A stretch of 64,000 nucleotides of DNA. Origin: Neokomagataea anthophila. GTDB lineage: Bacteria; Pseudomonadota; Alphaproteobacteria; Acetobacterales; Acetobacteraceae. The stretch spans positions 248,001-312,000 of the forward strand of contig NZ_JAGRQH010000001.1 in the NCBI RefSeq assembly GCF_018122595.1, written 5' to 3'. A program made the position numbers and the translations under genes. Below the pieces are notes generated by a model. That model saw only the letters and a list, made by a program, of their open reading frames with translations, did not search any database and was not told the origin of the DNA. Shown piece by piece: positions 1-9,996 of this stretch. The stretch's first letter is position 1. Each line of letters starts with the position of its first letter.

Positions 1-1923
1 ACGCAAAACAGTCTTCAGTGTATCCAACTGATCTGGCAAAAAACGCGTCAGCGCATGACTCGTCCGCAACACCACATCATCCGGAGCTTTCGCCAACACT
101 TGCAAAGCTTGGCGAATACGCTCCAAAGGCGGAGACAGCTTCTCTTTCACAGCATCCAACTGCGCCGCTGCTTTCGCCGCAGCATCGCGTAACGCCGCAG
201 CATCCGGGACTGGCGCAGGCGTGACTTCTAAGGTCGGCAATAAAATCGAGGCTGTATCCTCAATCATCGCCCGCTTTGTGTCCTGACCTTCCGGCACCAA
301 AGCCCCAAGCCACAACACATCATGCACACTCGGCAACTTTGAAAATGCCGCAGCCATATGGGCTGCCTGTGTCATATTGGGTGCCAGTGCTTGCGCGCTA
401 TACGGTGTCGTCAGCGGGTTGGCTTCCAAGACATGAAGCGCACGCATGCCTTCCGTATTCGGGTTTTTGGTATGCAGCGGATCTGCATCAAACTTCAGCA
501 GCGGCATCAACGCCACGCCCACAATGCCCAAAAGCCCAAACACACGCATCACACGCACACGCTTATGCCGCAAAAACGCATCAGCCGAGCGCAACGATAC
601 AATACCAGGCTCCCCTGCCCCCAAACGCGCACGGAATAAACTTAACAAAGCAGGTAGCAACGTCATGGTGCACACAAAGGCTATAATCATGCCAATCCCG
701 GCAATAAGCCCTAATTGTGCCACACCGATAAAATGCGTCGGGGTAAATGCCAAGAAGCCCGCAGCCGTAGCCAGAGCCGCCACAAGAATCTGAGCGCCAC
801 TTTCACGCCCCGTCAGCGTAATGGCGTCTAATAATGGCAAAGCATTCCCAGCAGCATCACGCTGCCCACGCAAACGCACACTGTATTGGATCGCGAAATC
901 AACAGCGATCCCAACAAACAGCACCGCAAACGCAACGGAAATCATGTTCAACTCACCAACCGCCAGAGCCGCAAGCCCCGTCGTCATCAGCAAGCCCGTA
1001 ATCAACGTCAACAAAATCGCCGCAATATATCGAGGAGAACGTACCGCCAGAACCAACCACAAAGCGACCAACACCAACGAAATGACCAGCCCAGTGATCA
1101 TGCCATGCGCGACTGTCGAGAACTCCTCATCGCCCAGCTTAACTTCACCTGTAATCAAACCGCTGACCTGCCCCGCCTTTACCAAAGGCAAATCATCAAT
1201 GGCCTGACGCATCGCTTTTGTCGCCGCTGCTCCAGGTTCAAAGTCATTATAATCCAACACAGGTTGGGTAACGACAAACTCATGCCCCGTTCCCATGCTG
1301 GAAAGCTGGCCCAATAGAAGATTTTGCCATGACAAATCATCCGGATGCCCCTGAGCACCTTGCTCCAAGGCCGTCGCAAAACCATTCAATGCGCCATTAA
1401 ACCCGGCGGGAACACCCTGCCCGGAACGCAAACCTTCACCGACCAAGCCAAGCGCACCAAACAGGCCACGTGCCGATGGGTCCGCTGCGAGCGTCCCTAG
1501 AAAAGGCTGCGCTGAAACAATAGAGTCCAGCAAAGGCTCTAAATCTTTCTGATCAAGGAACAACAAACCATTCTGACGATAAAATGCATTGTCGTCCGGC
1601 AATGTCACCGTACGAAAATGCACATGGTCCTTACTCAGAATCTGCCCCAACTGGCGCGCCGCTTCACGCCCTGCTTCAGGCGTGCGACTATCCAAAATCG
1701 CTACAAGCTGATCGGCATCTTGCGGGAACAGATGATCCATCTCTGTCACACGCTGCTTCCATGGCAGCGAGTCCGCAAACATTTTCCCCGTATCCGTCGT
1801 CACACTCAAACGCAGAGCACTCAGTCCAATACTGCCAGCAATCAGCAGTACAAACAGAGCAACGACCTTTACGGCATGGCGGGCACAGGCAGCATTAAGC
1901 CGCCCAATCAGATCGGAAAACAT
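1..1923 (-). CDS. hpnN: Hopanoid-associated RND (MMPL-type) transporter HpnN, C-terminus outside window
   Basis: The minus strand is open from an ATG at 1923 to the left edge (641 codons), so the C-terminal part is missing. Residues about 15-38 form a membrane anchor. A long periplasmic region follows, with the motif AQPFLGTLAADPSARGL that is characteristic of HpnN. A dense group of transmembrane helices at about residues 275-420 contains VLFVGIAVDFAIQ, a typical RND/MMPL helix. A second periplasmic lobe then begins. HpnN proteins are inner-membrane RND transporters that move hopanoids to the outer membrane; that role is taken from the family. It is divergent from the YigZ-like gene. No other hopanoid gene is in the window, though they may lie to the left. 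Confidence 0.88.
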   Translation of the reverse strand, partial: MFSDLIGRLNAACARHAVKVVALFVLLIAGSIGLSALRLSVTTDTGKMFADSLPWKQRVTEMDHLFPQDADQLVAILDSRTPEAGREAARQLGQILSKDHVHFRTVTLPDDNAFYRQNGLLFLDQKDLEPLLDSIVSAQPFLGTLAADPSARGLFGALGLVGEGLRSGQGVPAGFNGALNGFATALEQGAQGHPDDLSWQNLLLGQLSSMGTGHEFVVTQPVLDYNDFEPGAAATKAMRQAIDDLPLVKAGQVSGLITGEVKLGDEEFSTVAHGMITGLVISLVLVALWLVLAVRSPRYIAAILLTLITGLLMTTGLAALAVGELNMISVAFAVLFVGIAVDFAIQYSVRLRGQRDAAGNALPLLDAITLTGRESGAQILVAALATAAGFLAFTPTHFIGVAQLGLIAGIGMIIAFVCTMTLLPALLSLFRARLGAGEPGIVSLRSADAFLRHKRVRVMRVFGLLGIVGVALMPLLKFDADPLHTKNPNTEGMRALHVLEANPLTTPYSAQALAPNMTQAAHMAAAFSKLPSVHDVLWLGALVPEGQDTKRAMIEDTASILLPTLEVTPAPVPDAAALRDAAAKAAAQLDAVKEKLSPPLERIRQALQVLAKAPDDVVLRTSHALTRFLPDQLDTLKTVLR

Positions 1924-2009
1924 GCCCACTATATAGCAGATTTCTAACAATCCCCCTACCCCCGTTACCACCACCTGACATCACGACACAGATCAGGCAC
2001 AATCCCCCC

Positions 2010-2600
2010 ATGATCTGGACCCTTGATGCCCCTACCGAACATCACTCCGTGGTGCGCAATAGCGTTTTTCATACACATGCGGCCCCTGTGACTGACGAAG
2101 CTGAAGCAATGGCGTTCCTACAAAAAGTTTCGGTCCCAGACGCCACCCATAATTGTTGGGCTTTTCGCACTGGCCAACGTTTTCGCTCAAGTGATGATGG
2201 CGAACCCTCCGGCACGGCTGGACGCCCCATCCTTGCCGCGATTGACGGACAGAACTTTGATAATGTGATGGTCGTGGTGATCCGCTGGTTTGGCGGCGTC
2301 AAACTCGGAGCGGGCGGCCTTGTGCGCGCTTATGGCGGAGCCGCAGCAGCCTGCTTACGTGAGGCCCCCAAATCCGAGCGCATCGAAACCCGCACACTCC
2401 ACTTCCACTGCCCCTTCTCCCTTTTTGCCCGCCTAGAAGCACGCTGCGCCACATGGGGCGCGCAAAAAACAGACACTCAATTTGATGCTGATGGCGTTCA
2501 ACTCGCCCTTGCTGTGCCTCTCACCATTTTAGCAGACGTCACAACGGAACTCCGCGACATGACACGCGGACAAATTCACATTCAATGCGACGATGAATAA
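2010..2600 (+). CDS. YigZ/IMPACT family protein
   Basis: A 196-residue protein of normal length for the YigZ (UPF0029/IMPACT) family. The central block DDGEPSGTAGRPILAAI followed by VVVIRWFGGVKLGAGGLVRAYGG is the family signature. The C-terminal third fits the small ferredoxin-like domain of YigZ. Its bacterial role is poorly defined; the eukaryotic homologue IMPACT regulates Gcn2, so a translation-linked function is only an inference. It is divergent from hpnN with 86 bp between the starts. No clear Shine-Dalgarno precedes the ATG, which sits directly after a run of C. Confidence 0.9.
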   Translation: MIWTLDAPTEHHSVVRNSVFHTHAAPVTDEAEAMAFLQKVSVPDATHNCWAFRTGQRFRSSDDGEPSGTAGRPILAAIDGQNFDNVMVVVIRWFGGVKLGAGGLVRAYGGAAAACLREAPKSERIETRTLHFHCPFSLFARLEARCATWGAQKTDTQFDADGVQLALAVPLTILADVTTELRDMTRGQIHIQCDDE

Positions 2601-2718
2601 CAGCCAAAAATCGTTGTATATGGAAAATATTCTATTTTCGTATTGATTGTAGAAAAACAATTAAAAATCGTCCTACTATATACCCCAAAGAGATATACCG
2701 AAAAAAGAAAGCAGTTCC

Positions 2719-4392
2719 ATGCCCCCTTCACGGTCACTGAAGAGACGCACCGCCCCCTCACCCCATGTCTTCAGTACCTGCCTATTCTTCATGACGATCA
2801 TCAGCATACCCACTTCTGCCCATACAGCAGAAACAGCCTCATCATGGCTACCCGGTGCAACACATGATCGTCCCCCTGTACAGGATTATCCACATGCTGG
2901 CTTTGTGGGGCAGCCACGCCGTGTTTTACCCAGCCTAAACCGCCCCACAGAAGGCCACCAAGGCCCATGGGGGGCCTTTAACTATGGTACGGGTGAAGCC
3001 GCTGGTTTTGGCCCCGTCGGGCGGTACGGCATTGCACCCTGGGCCGAAGACTGGAGTGACCTCCGCAACCCTCACACATCAGATGACGCGCTCGACCCAC
3101 TCAAATTTATTGCTCTCAACACGCAAAAAACAATCTGGCTTACCCTTTCAGGTGAAACACGCCTCCGCAACTGGGCGGAAGAAGCACCCTTTTTAGGAAG
3201 GCGAGGCAACGCAAATTCAGGCCGTTTCATGGTCAGAAATCTTCTTGGTGCGGATTTACACCTCGGGGAACACGTGCGTCTCTTTGGCCAACTGGTCAAT
3301 GGTGATGCCGCTGGCTGGAAGGGCTTCGGGTATAATCAAACTTTTCGTAAGCGCTTGGATGCACAACAGGCATTTATTGAGCTCAAAGGTCAATTTGCAG
3401 AGGCGCGCACCGGACTGATTGTCGGGCGACAACAATTTCTCGATGCACCTTCCTACATTCTCTACAATCGTGAAACGCCGAACGTGCCCCTCTCTTGGAA
3501 TGGAGCACGCTTTTACGCCTTTTGGCCTAAGTTCCGTTTAGATACGTTCGACTTCGCGCAAACCAACACCAACCCAACCAAAATGTTCCACGATACTATT
3601 GACTGGGGCACGCGCTTATACGGCACCGATGGCACAGCCGTCATGCCCACTATCACGATCGGCTCAAACCAAGTTCACTCATTTTTTGACGTCTTTTACC
3701 TGCGCTATCGCTATGCATCGAGCCTCTCCGCTGTTCCCAGCGGCAAAAGCACCCTCACCGGCACATCATCGCGCGGCAATATCGGTGCACGCTGGTACGG
3801 TACCGCACGGGACTTCGAGTTCTCTTTTGGTGGGCTATATCAAAACGGAACATTTCAATACGCCAATCATGCGCCCACCAGCGCAGTCTCTGCATGGGCC
3901 ATTAATACTATAGCAGGGTACCGCCATACCCCATCCCCGCTGCACCCTTTTATCGGTACGCAATTTGATCTCTATTCTGGCGGGAAAGACGGCCCCACCC
4001 CAACGCTACATACTTATATGAGCCCCTATAACCCACAAACGACCTACTCAGACCCGACTACCTATCTACAACCTTCTAACCTTATCTCTCTATCCCCCGT
4101 CATCAGTATTACGCCTTTCAAAGGCTATGCATCCCTCCGATTAAAAGCGCCGGTATTGTGGCGTGAAAATATGAACGGCGCTATTTGGAGCTCTTCTGGC
4201 CCCTTCACCTTCACACATCCTTATCACGGCCGCTTTGTTGGAGTGGAGCCACAAGCCTTCTTACTTATCCAACTACAACGCCACCTCACATGGCAGCTCA
4301 TTGGTGCCCGCTTCATCACATCCAACGGCCTCCACAAAGCGGGTGGCCAGTCCGGAAGCTTCTTCCAATCTAATCTAGTCTTTCGATTTTAA
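2719..4392 (+). CDS. Alginate-export-type outer-membrane beta-barrel protein
   Basis: A 557-residue protein whose N-terminus (RSLKRR, then a hydrophobic core ending near TSAHTAE) is a Sec signal peptide. The mature part has alternating amphipathic strands and the landmark stretches WLTLSGETRLRNWAE, GRQQFLDAPSYIL and DTIDWGTRLYG, typical of the alginate_exp (AlgE-like) domain. It ends in VFRF, with a terminal Phe as expected for BAM-assembled barrels. Acetic acid bacteria carry several such porins without making alginate, so the substrate is unknown; uptake or release of an acidic or small organic solute is an inference. It stands alone behind an AT-rich promoter region (2601-2718). Confidence 0.85.
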   Translation: MPPSRSLKRRTAPSPHVFSTCLFFMTIISIPTSAHTAETASSWLPGATHDRPPVQDYPHAGFVGQPRRVLPSLNRPTEGHQGPWGAFNYGTGEAAGFGPVGRYGIAPWAEDWSDLRNPHTSDDALDPLKFIALNTQKTIWLTLSGETRLRNWAEEAPFLGRRGNANSGRFMVRNLLGADLHLGEHVRLFGQLVNGDAAGWKGFGYNQTFRKRLDAQQAFIELKGQFAEARTGLIVGRQQFLDAPSYILYNRETPNVPLSWNGARFYAFWPKFRLDTFDFAQTNTNPTKMFHDTIDWGTRLYGTDGTAVMPTITIGSNQVHSFFDVFYLRYRYASSLSAVPSGKSTLTGTSSRGNIGARWYGTARDFEFSFGGLYQNGTFQYANHAPTSAVSAWAINTIAGYRHTPSPLHPFIGTQFDLYSGGKDGPTPTLHTYMSPYNPQTTYSDPTTYLQPSNLISLSPVISITPFKGYASLRLKAPVLWRENMNGAIWSSSGPFTFTHPYHGRFVGVEPQAFLLIQLQRHLTWQLIGARFITSNGLHKAGGQSGSFFQSNLVFRF

Positions 4393-4411
4393 GGATAAAC
4401 CTGACATGGCT

Positions 4412-5715
4412 TTATAAAGCCTGAAAATAAAATTCTTCCCATGCTGCCGGGTGCGTTCGATTAAACCCAATCACTCCCGACGGCTCTGCACATAAATACA
4501 AATCATTGTATTTCATATGAAATTTATTTCCCTCTGCTGGAAGTAAATCTACCTTCAAAGAAACGCCATAGACACCTCTTGAAAGAGAAATTTTATTCTC
4601 ATTTATTTCATGAACAACAACAGAAGAAGAATTAATTTTACTCATTAAATATGTTTTATTGTATGGATCTAACAATATGGGAAATTCCCACTCTCGATAT
4701 GAGATATCACACTGTGCCAACATCATAGACATAACATCGACAGAAAGTATTTTTCTGTGCGCTGTCATAACAACAATATTTTTCCCGATCATGAGCGCAG
4801 AAGAAAATAAAATATCAATTTCACACGAATTTATCGGTGTCTTTTCAAGAAATTTATTCAACAAAAAAATTGCATATTCTAATTTATTTTCTTTTTTCAA
4901 TATAGATACAATAACAGGAAGAAGACTAATATAACCAGGAAATACATTATTCTGTATAATTCTTTTCGCCGTTAAACGAGGGTATTTTTCAATGGCTATA
5001 TTCTCCACTCTTTCAACATAAGATGTAAAACTTTTACGCGCATTCCGACTAATCTGAATTAAAGAAATAATATCACCAGAAATAAAATATTTCACAATAT
5101 CCAAAAGACGCGACGTCCCCGCAAAAACAGTCGTCACATCATGACCAACAAAAGGAACATTAATATAATGAACATTACTTACATTTTCTTTTATTTTTAA
5201 AAAATGATTGAAATCATTCTGATCAAACCTGTCTGTAAACACATATATTTCACCAGAAACATCTTCTCTTTTAATGCCCATACCACGCATAGAAGCATTA
5301 AAATGTCCATCAAAACCAAAATCATCCCTATCCCACTCATCTGGGTCCAAGGACCATTGAGGGCATAAAGACAAAACATGCGTCGCTGAGAATAAACGAG
5401 AAAATTTTATCGCGGCATAGCCCCCCATGGAGCCACCATAAAGAATACGATTACTGAAATTTTTCAAAATACCTTCTACAATATTATACGCTTTTAAAAG
5501 ACTATCCCCTTGATACCACCCATTGTCTTTAGAAACGATTCCAACCGACGAAATGCCAATTTTACTCAGTGGTTTTTCAGCAAAAAACGCTTCCCATCAG
5601 GCTTTAACAAAAGGTCCCCAAAAGTAATAAAAACAGTATCTGAAAAATGTTCCTTAGGCGCCCATACAACCAAAATACGGTCATCTTCATATAATACAGT
5701 ATTATTACTTTCCAC
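4412..5715 (-). pseudogene. Alpha/beta-hydrolase-like protein, frameshifted and AT-rich
   Basis: Two overlapping minus-strand frames together make one protein. Frame A starts at GTG 5715 and encodes 49 residues (VFITFGDLLLKPDGKRF...) before a stop at 5566-5568. Frame B is open from 5596 to 4412 and begins FFAEKPLSKIGISSVGI, then carries the nucleophile-elbow-like YGGSMGGYAA. Adding one T to the run of six (plus-strand A run 5582-5587) fuses DGKRF to FAEKP and gives a 434-residue product, exactly in frame. The C-terminal half has no recognised domain. The gene is much more AT-rich than its neighbours, which suggests acquisition by transfer. It could be a decaying gene, a phase-variable gene or a sequencing error. 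The intact downstream frame alone (TTG 5467) would lack the N-terminal strands. Confidence 0.7.
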
Positions 5716-5773
5716 TAAACCAAACTCTTAAAAATCTCGCCTCAATATCAACATGACAAGATTACCACCTTTC

Positions 5774-8014
5774 TTACAAAAACGATATCGGGTCTACGTC
5801 CACATCAATACGCGCACTTCCTTTCGCACGTACATCAGCCAACCACTGCCGAATAATAGGTTGTACAGCCCGTCCACGCACTGTCCTTAACAACAAGCGC
5901 CTACGGTGCCGCCCGCGCAAAATCGCCAACGGAGCCGGCGCAGGGCCAAGAACCTGTATGCCTTCCCCTTCCGGCGCACAGCGTGCAATCTCGCGCGCCA
6001 AAGCATCTGCCTCATCCGCACCATCTGCGCTCACAATAATCGCAGCCAAACGCCCATAAGGCGGCCAAAACCCGGGCCGGCGCTGCGCGGTCTCCTGTGC
6101 AATGAATGTATCAAAATCATTGGAAACCAGCGCTTCCATCACCGGATGCTCCGTCACATAACTTTGCAACATCACCCGTCCGGGCCGCTCCGCACGGCCT
6201 GCACGCCCTGCCACTTGATGCAAAAGCTGCACTGTACGTTCCGCCGCACGCAAATCCCCCCCGCCTAACCCAAGGTCTGAATCCACCACGCCCACCAGAG
6301 TCAGCCTCGGAAAATGCCAGCCCTTCGCCACAATCTGCGTGCCAATGATGAGATCAACTTCACCATCCGTAATCTGCCGCACAGCCTCCGCCGTAGCCGC
6401 CGCTGAACCCAGTGTATCAGACGACATCACCAATATCCGCGCATTCGGAAAGCGCTGCTGCGCTTCTTCCGTCACCCGCTCGATACCAGGGCCAATCGGC
6501 ACCAATGTTTCTTCATGATCACATTCTGGGCATGCCTTCGGAATACCCTCCGTATGCCCACAATGATGGCAGGTCAAAATACCGCGGTTCCGGTGCTCCA
6601 CCAGCCATGTCGTACAATTCGGGCACTGCATCCGATGGCCACACGTGCGGCACAGCGTCAACGGCGCATACCCTCGACGATTGAGAAACAACATCGCCTG
6701 CTCTTCCGCAGCAAGCGTTTCATCAATCGCTTCACACAAAAGCGGTGCTAAAAATTGCCCGCGTTCTGGACCATTTTCCCGCAAATCCACCAGAGACACA
6801 TCCGGCAAATGCGCCCCGCCATGACGTGACGTCAGAAGATAATGCTGATACCGCCCGCTCTCCACATTCGCCAATGTCTCCAATGACGGCGTAGCAGACA
6901 CTAACAACACCGGCGCTTTCGCCAAACGCCCGCGCACCACAGCCATATCGCGGCCATGATACGTCACGCCCTCTTCTTGCTTGAAAGACGTTTCATGCTC
7001 CTCATCCACAATAATGAGGCCCAGCGTTTCAAACGGTAAAAACAGCGCAGAACGCGCCCCGACTACAACTTTCGCCGTACCAGCCGCAATCGCAAACCAT
7101 GTATCCCGGCGGCTCTTTTGCCCTAAGTCAGAATGCCAAAGCGCTGGCTCCACGCCAAAGCGCCGTGCAAAACGCTCCGTCCATTGTGCCGAAAGCGCAA
7201 TCTCCGGAAGCAACACCAAAACCTGCTGTCCCAATGCTAAACACGCGGCAATCGCTTCAAAATACACTTCCGTTTTGCCAGATCCGGTCACACCTTCCAG
7301 CAAGGCCACAGAGAACCGCTCCGCCGTCACTAACGCCCTTAAAGCATTCGCAGCCTCTTCTTGTTCATCCGATAGAACAGGCCGCGCATAGTCAGCATCT
7401 GGCGTACCAAAAGGCGCAGCCACACCTATCGCCATTTCTTGAATGAGGCCTGTGCTCGCCAGCCCGCGTACAACCGCCGTACTCACCCCACTCTTCTCAG
7501 CAATATCCGCTGCACTCTGCGGATATTCGTCCACCACCTCCAACACAGCCCGGCGAGAGGGTGTTAAACGCCCCCCTTCAACCGGCAACTGCGTCCGCAC
7601 CCAGCCCAAACTTGGCTTGGGTTGCTTTTGCGTATGCAACCGCAAAGGCGTGGCCAAAACCATGCCCGGCGGGCTCAGCGTATAAGCCGCAACCCAGTCA
7701 ATGAAATGTCGTAATTGCTGCGGCAAAGGCTGCACATCCACACGCCGTATCACAGCCTTGAGCCTCTGCTCCGCAACAGACGGTACAGGCGGCGGTGCTA
7801 GATCTGGCGGGACCGTACTCTCGCGCTCCCACACACAGCCTATGATCTCGCGCCGTCCCAACGGGACCGCTACCAGATCACCCGCTGCCAAAGGAGTGTC
7901 ACTGCGATATTCAAAAGCCCCCGCAAAGGGCAAAGGCACCAACACTGGCACCCGCTCTCCCGCAGCGTAGGACTTTCGTGACAGGTCATGCTTCGCTAGG
8001 CTCTTTGATGCCAT
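5774..8014 (-). CDS. priA: Primosomal protein N' (PriA helicase)
   Basis: A 746-residue PriA of usual length. The N-terminal 3'-DNA-binding and winged-helix region is followed by Walker A GVTGSGKTEVY, the DEEH-type box (LIIVDEEHETSFK), motif III VSATPS and the inserted zinc-binding region with paired cysteines (CRTCGHRMQCPNC, then CHHCGH and CPEC). Helicase motifs IIGTQIVAKGWHF and QVAGRAGRAERPG follow. PriA reloads the replisome at stalled forks. It is divergent from xerC, with only 41 bp between the two start codons, so the promoters must overlap. Confidence 0.97.
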   Translation of the reverse strand: MASKSLAKHDLSRKSYAAGERVPVLVPLPFAGAFEYRSDTPLAAGDLVAVPLGRREIIGCVWERESTVPPDLAPPPVPSVAEQRLKAVIRRVDVQPLPQQLRHFIDWVAAYTLSPPGMVLATPLRLHTQKQPKPSLGWVRTQLPVEGGRLTPSRRAVLEVVDEYPQSAADIAEKSGVSTAVVRGLASTGLIQEMAIGVAAPFGTPDADYARPVLSDEQEEAANALRALVTAERFSVALLEGVTGSGKTEVYFEAIAACLALGQQVLVLLPEIALSAQWTERFARRFGVEPALWHSDLGQKSRRDTWFAIAAGTAKVVVGARSALFLPFETLGLIIVDEEHETSFKQEEGVTYHGRDMAVVRGRLAKAPVLLVSATPSLETLANVESGRYQHYLLTSRHGGAHLPDVSLVDLRENGPERGQFLAPLLCEAIDETLAAEEQAMLFLNRRGYAPLTLCRTCGHRMQCPNCTTWLVEHRNRGILTCHHCGHTEGIPKACPECDHEETLVPIGPGIERVTEEAQQRFPNARILVMSSDTLGSAAATAEAVRQITDGEVDLIIGTQIVAKGWHFPRLTLVGVVDSDLGLGGGDLRAAERTVQLLHQVAGRAGRAERPGRVMLQSYVTEHPVMEALVSNDFDTFIAQETAQRRPGFWPPYGRLAAIIVSADGADEADALAREIARCAPEGEGIQVLGPAPAPLAILRGRHRRRLLLRTVRGRAVQPIIRQWLADVRAKGSARIDVDVDPISFL

Positions 8015-8055
8015 AATGTTTGTGTAACCTGCTTCTCTCTGAAAGGCTATGAGAG

Positions 8056-9018
8056 ATGACTGCCCACCGCCCCGCCGACTACGCCCTGTCTGATTGGCTT
8101 GAATGGCTCACACATGAACGCCGCGCCAGCCTGCGTACTGTAGAAGCTTATCGCCATGACATGACTTTAGCACTCGCCTTTTTGGCACAACATCTCGGCG
8201 GTGACGTCACCCTCCACCACCTCAATACGCTCTCCCTCGCAGACCTACGCGCATGGCTCGCTTACGAAACCGAACGCAGCGAAAAACCCACCCGCCGCGC
8301 CAGCAATGCCGACGGCCGTGCCCGCTCCCGTGCGCGCCGCGTCTCTGCCCTACGCTCATTCTTCCGCTATCTTAACCTACGCCACGGCATCACGAACCCC
8401 AATTCCAGCCTCCTTGCGACACCTCGCCGCAAAAAAAGACTCCCCCGCCCCTTAGGGCAAGAGCAAGCTCTCACCGCAACAACCGCTATTGCCGATGATG
8501 CCACCACCCACCAAGCGGCCCTCAGGGATCAGGCACTCTTCACCCTACTTTACGGTACAGGACTACGTATCAGCGAAGCCCTCGCCCTCAATATCAGTGA
8601 TCTTGGGCGTACCGGCCATGATACCCTTATGATCCGCGGGAAAGGCGGAAAAGAACGCCTCGTCCCTCTCCTCCCTGCCGTCCAAACGGCCTTAAATACA
8701 TGGCGCGCCGCACACCCTTCACCCTCCCCTGACGCCCCTCTTTTCTGTGGCACGCGCGGCGGGCGACTCAACCCCGGCGTGGCCCAGCGCTCTATGCGCG
8801 AATGGCGCAAAGCAGAAGGTTTGCCCGATTCCGCAACGCCGCACGCCCTACGCCATTCATTCGCAACACACCTTCTTGAAGGCGGCGCTGACCTACGCGC
8901 CATTCAAGAACTCATGGGGCACGCAAGCCTCTCCACGACGCAAGCCTATACATTAGCCGACGAAAAGCACCTTCTTGATGTGTGGCGCAAAGCCCACCCC
9001 AGAGCAGAGTCATCATGA
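8056..9018 (+). CDS. xerC: Tyrosine recombinase XerC
   Basis: A 320-residue tyrosine recombinase with the N-terminal SAM-like core-binding domain (residues 10-105) and the catalytic domain. Visible catalytic positions include the Arg in GTGLRISEAL, the Lys in RGKGGKERLVPL, HALRHSFATHLL, GHASLSTTQ and the nucleophile Tyr in TQAYTLAD. Together with XerD it resolves chromosome dimers at dif. The priA-xerC neighbourhood is the ordinary alphaproteobacterial arrangement, so this is the housekeeping enzyme and not an integrase of a mobile element. Its stop overlaps the next start (ATGA). Confidence 0.93.
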   Translation: MTAHRPADYALSDWLEWLTHERRASLRTVEAYRHDMTLALAFLAQHLGGDVTLHHLNTLSLADLRAWLAYETERSEKPTRRASNADGRARSRARRVSALRSFFRYLNLRHGITNPNSSLLATPRRKKRLPRPLGQEQALTATTAIADDATTHQAALRDQALFTLLYGTGLRISEALALNISDLGRTGHDTLMIRGKGGKERLVPLLPAVQTALNTWRAAHPSPSPDAPLFCGTRGGRLNPGVAQRSMREWRKAEGLPDSATPHALRHSFATHLLEGGADLRAIQELMGHASLSTTQAYTLADEKHLLDVWRKAHPRAESS

Positions 9019-9929
9019 GCAAAGCCCTCACCACAGCCATTATCAGCATAACGGCACTCACTTCACCGCTTTATGCACATGCAGAAACCAACCTAGCAGC
9101 GCCGCGCTGCGTTCCACCCACACACATCATCACACTCCCTCTACGGGATGACGGCGGCTATCTTAGCGTCCCTGCCACTATCAATGGCCACGCTATTTCC
9201 ATGATTGTAGATACCGGCTCACAGGGAAGCCTCATTACACCTTCCGCTGTAAAGCGAATGAAACTCCCAACGGATACTTCTTTACGCACAGCTCTCTCCG
9301 GCGCCGGCGGTGTAGGTGCCACCGTTCCAGACACACGCATCACAACGTTCCAACTCGGCTCACTCAAACTTGGCAGTGGCCTCATAGCCGTCGGTGAACT
9401 ACCAGGCAGTCCGCTACTACATCCCCCGGTCGAAGGACTCATCGGAGCAGATGTCCTATCAAGCTTTGATCTTGAATTTGATGTTCCGCACCATCAGCTC
9501 ACGCTCTGGCGCGCAGACCCCTTGCAAGGATGCCGTACACCACAAGAAGAAACCCGCAATATCCCCGCACATCTCACATCAGGGCGCGTAACACTCACTT
9601 TTACGCTGGATGGCATTCCCGGCACTGCCTTGCTCGATAGTGGCGCACGCTCACATATCGTAAGCCTCGATTTTGCACATAAATTAAGCCTCACAGATGA
9701 ACAACTCGCCCGAGATCCGGGCGGCATTGCTGCTGGCATAGATCTACATCCACATCGCTATTACTGGCATCAGTTTAAACAATTCACACTTGGCCCAACA
9801 CAATGGGACCACCCAACACTGACCATCGCTCCCCTCTATGATAGCGTTGATATGCTCTTAGGCAGTGACTGGTTTGCACAACATACTGTGTGGATCTCAT
9901 ACACTCACCAGCACGTCTTCATTCGTTAA
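9015..9929 (+). CDS. Exported single-chain retropepsin-like aspartic protease
   Basis: The ATG at 9015 overlaps the xerC stop and gives a 304-residue protein with a clear signal peptide (MSKALTTAIISITALTSPLYAHA). Two retropepsin-like halves are visible: the first with MIVDTGSQGSLI (about residues 60-71) and a flap-like region after it, the second with ALLDSGARSHIVS (about 208-220). Each ends in an ILG-type turn (LIGADVL; LLGSDWF). Bacterial retropepsin-like proteases act in the periplasm; having both lobes in one chain would let it work as a monomer. The substrate is unknown. The start codon choice rests on the ATGA coupling and on the signal peptide beginning there. Confidence 0.8.
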   Translation: MSKALTTAIISITALTSPLYAHAETNLAAPRCVPPTHIITLPLRDDGGYLSVPATINGHAISMIVDTGSQGSLITPSAVKRMKLPTDTSLRTALSGAGGVGATVPDTRITTFQLGSLKLGSGLIAVGELPGSPLLHPPVEGLIGADVLSSFDLEFDVPHHQLTLWRADPLQGCRTPQEETRNIPAHLTSGRVTLTFTLDGIPGTALLDSGARSHIVSLDFAHKLSLTDEQLARDPGGIAAGIDLHPHRYYWHQFKQFTLGPTQWDHPTLTIAPLYDSVDMLLGSDWFAQHTVWISYTHQHVFIR

Positions 9930-9947
9930 ACACACAGAACACATAGC

Positions 9948-9975
9948 AAAACGGCCGGGCTATACCCGGCCGTTT
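9948..9975. terminator. Rho-independent-type hairpin after the protease gene
   Basis: AAACGGCCGGG and CCCGGCCGTTT form an 11-bp stem around a five-base loop, between two convergent genes. It can serve both strands. Confidence 0.8.
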
Positions 9976-9996
9976 ACCAAATCTGACGAAACGCTC

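Noticed and set aside
8056-9018. Integrase of a mobile element
   Set aside because: It is the housekeeping xerC beside priA; there are no attachment repeats, and although tRNA genes occur in the window none lies next to it.
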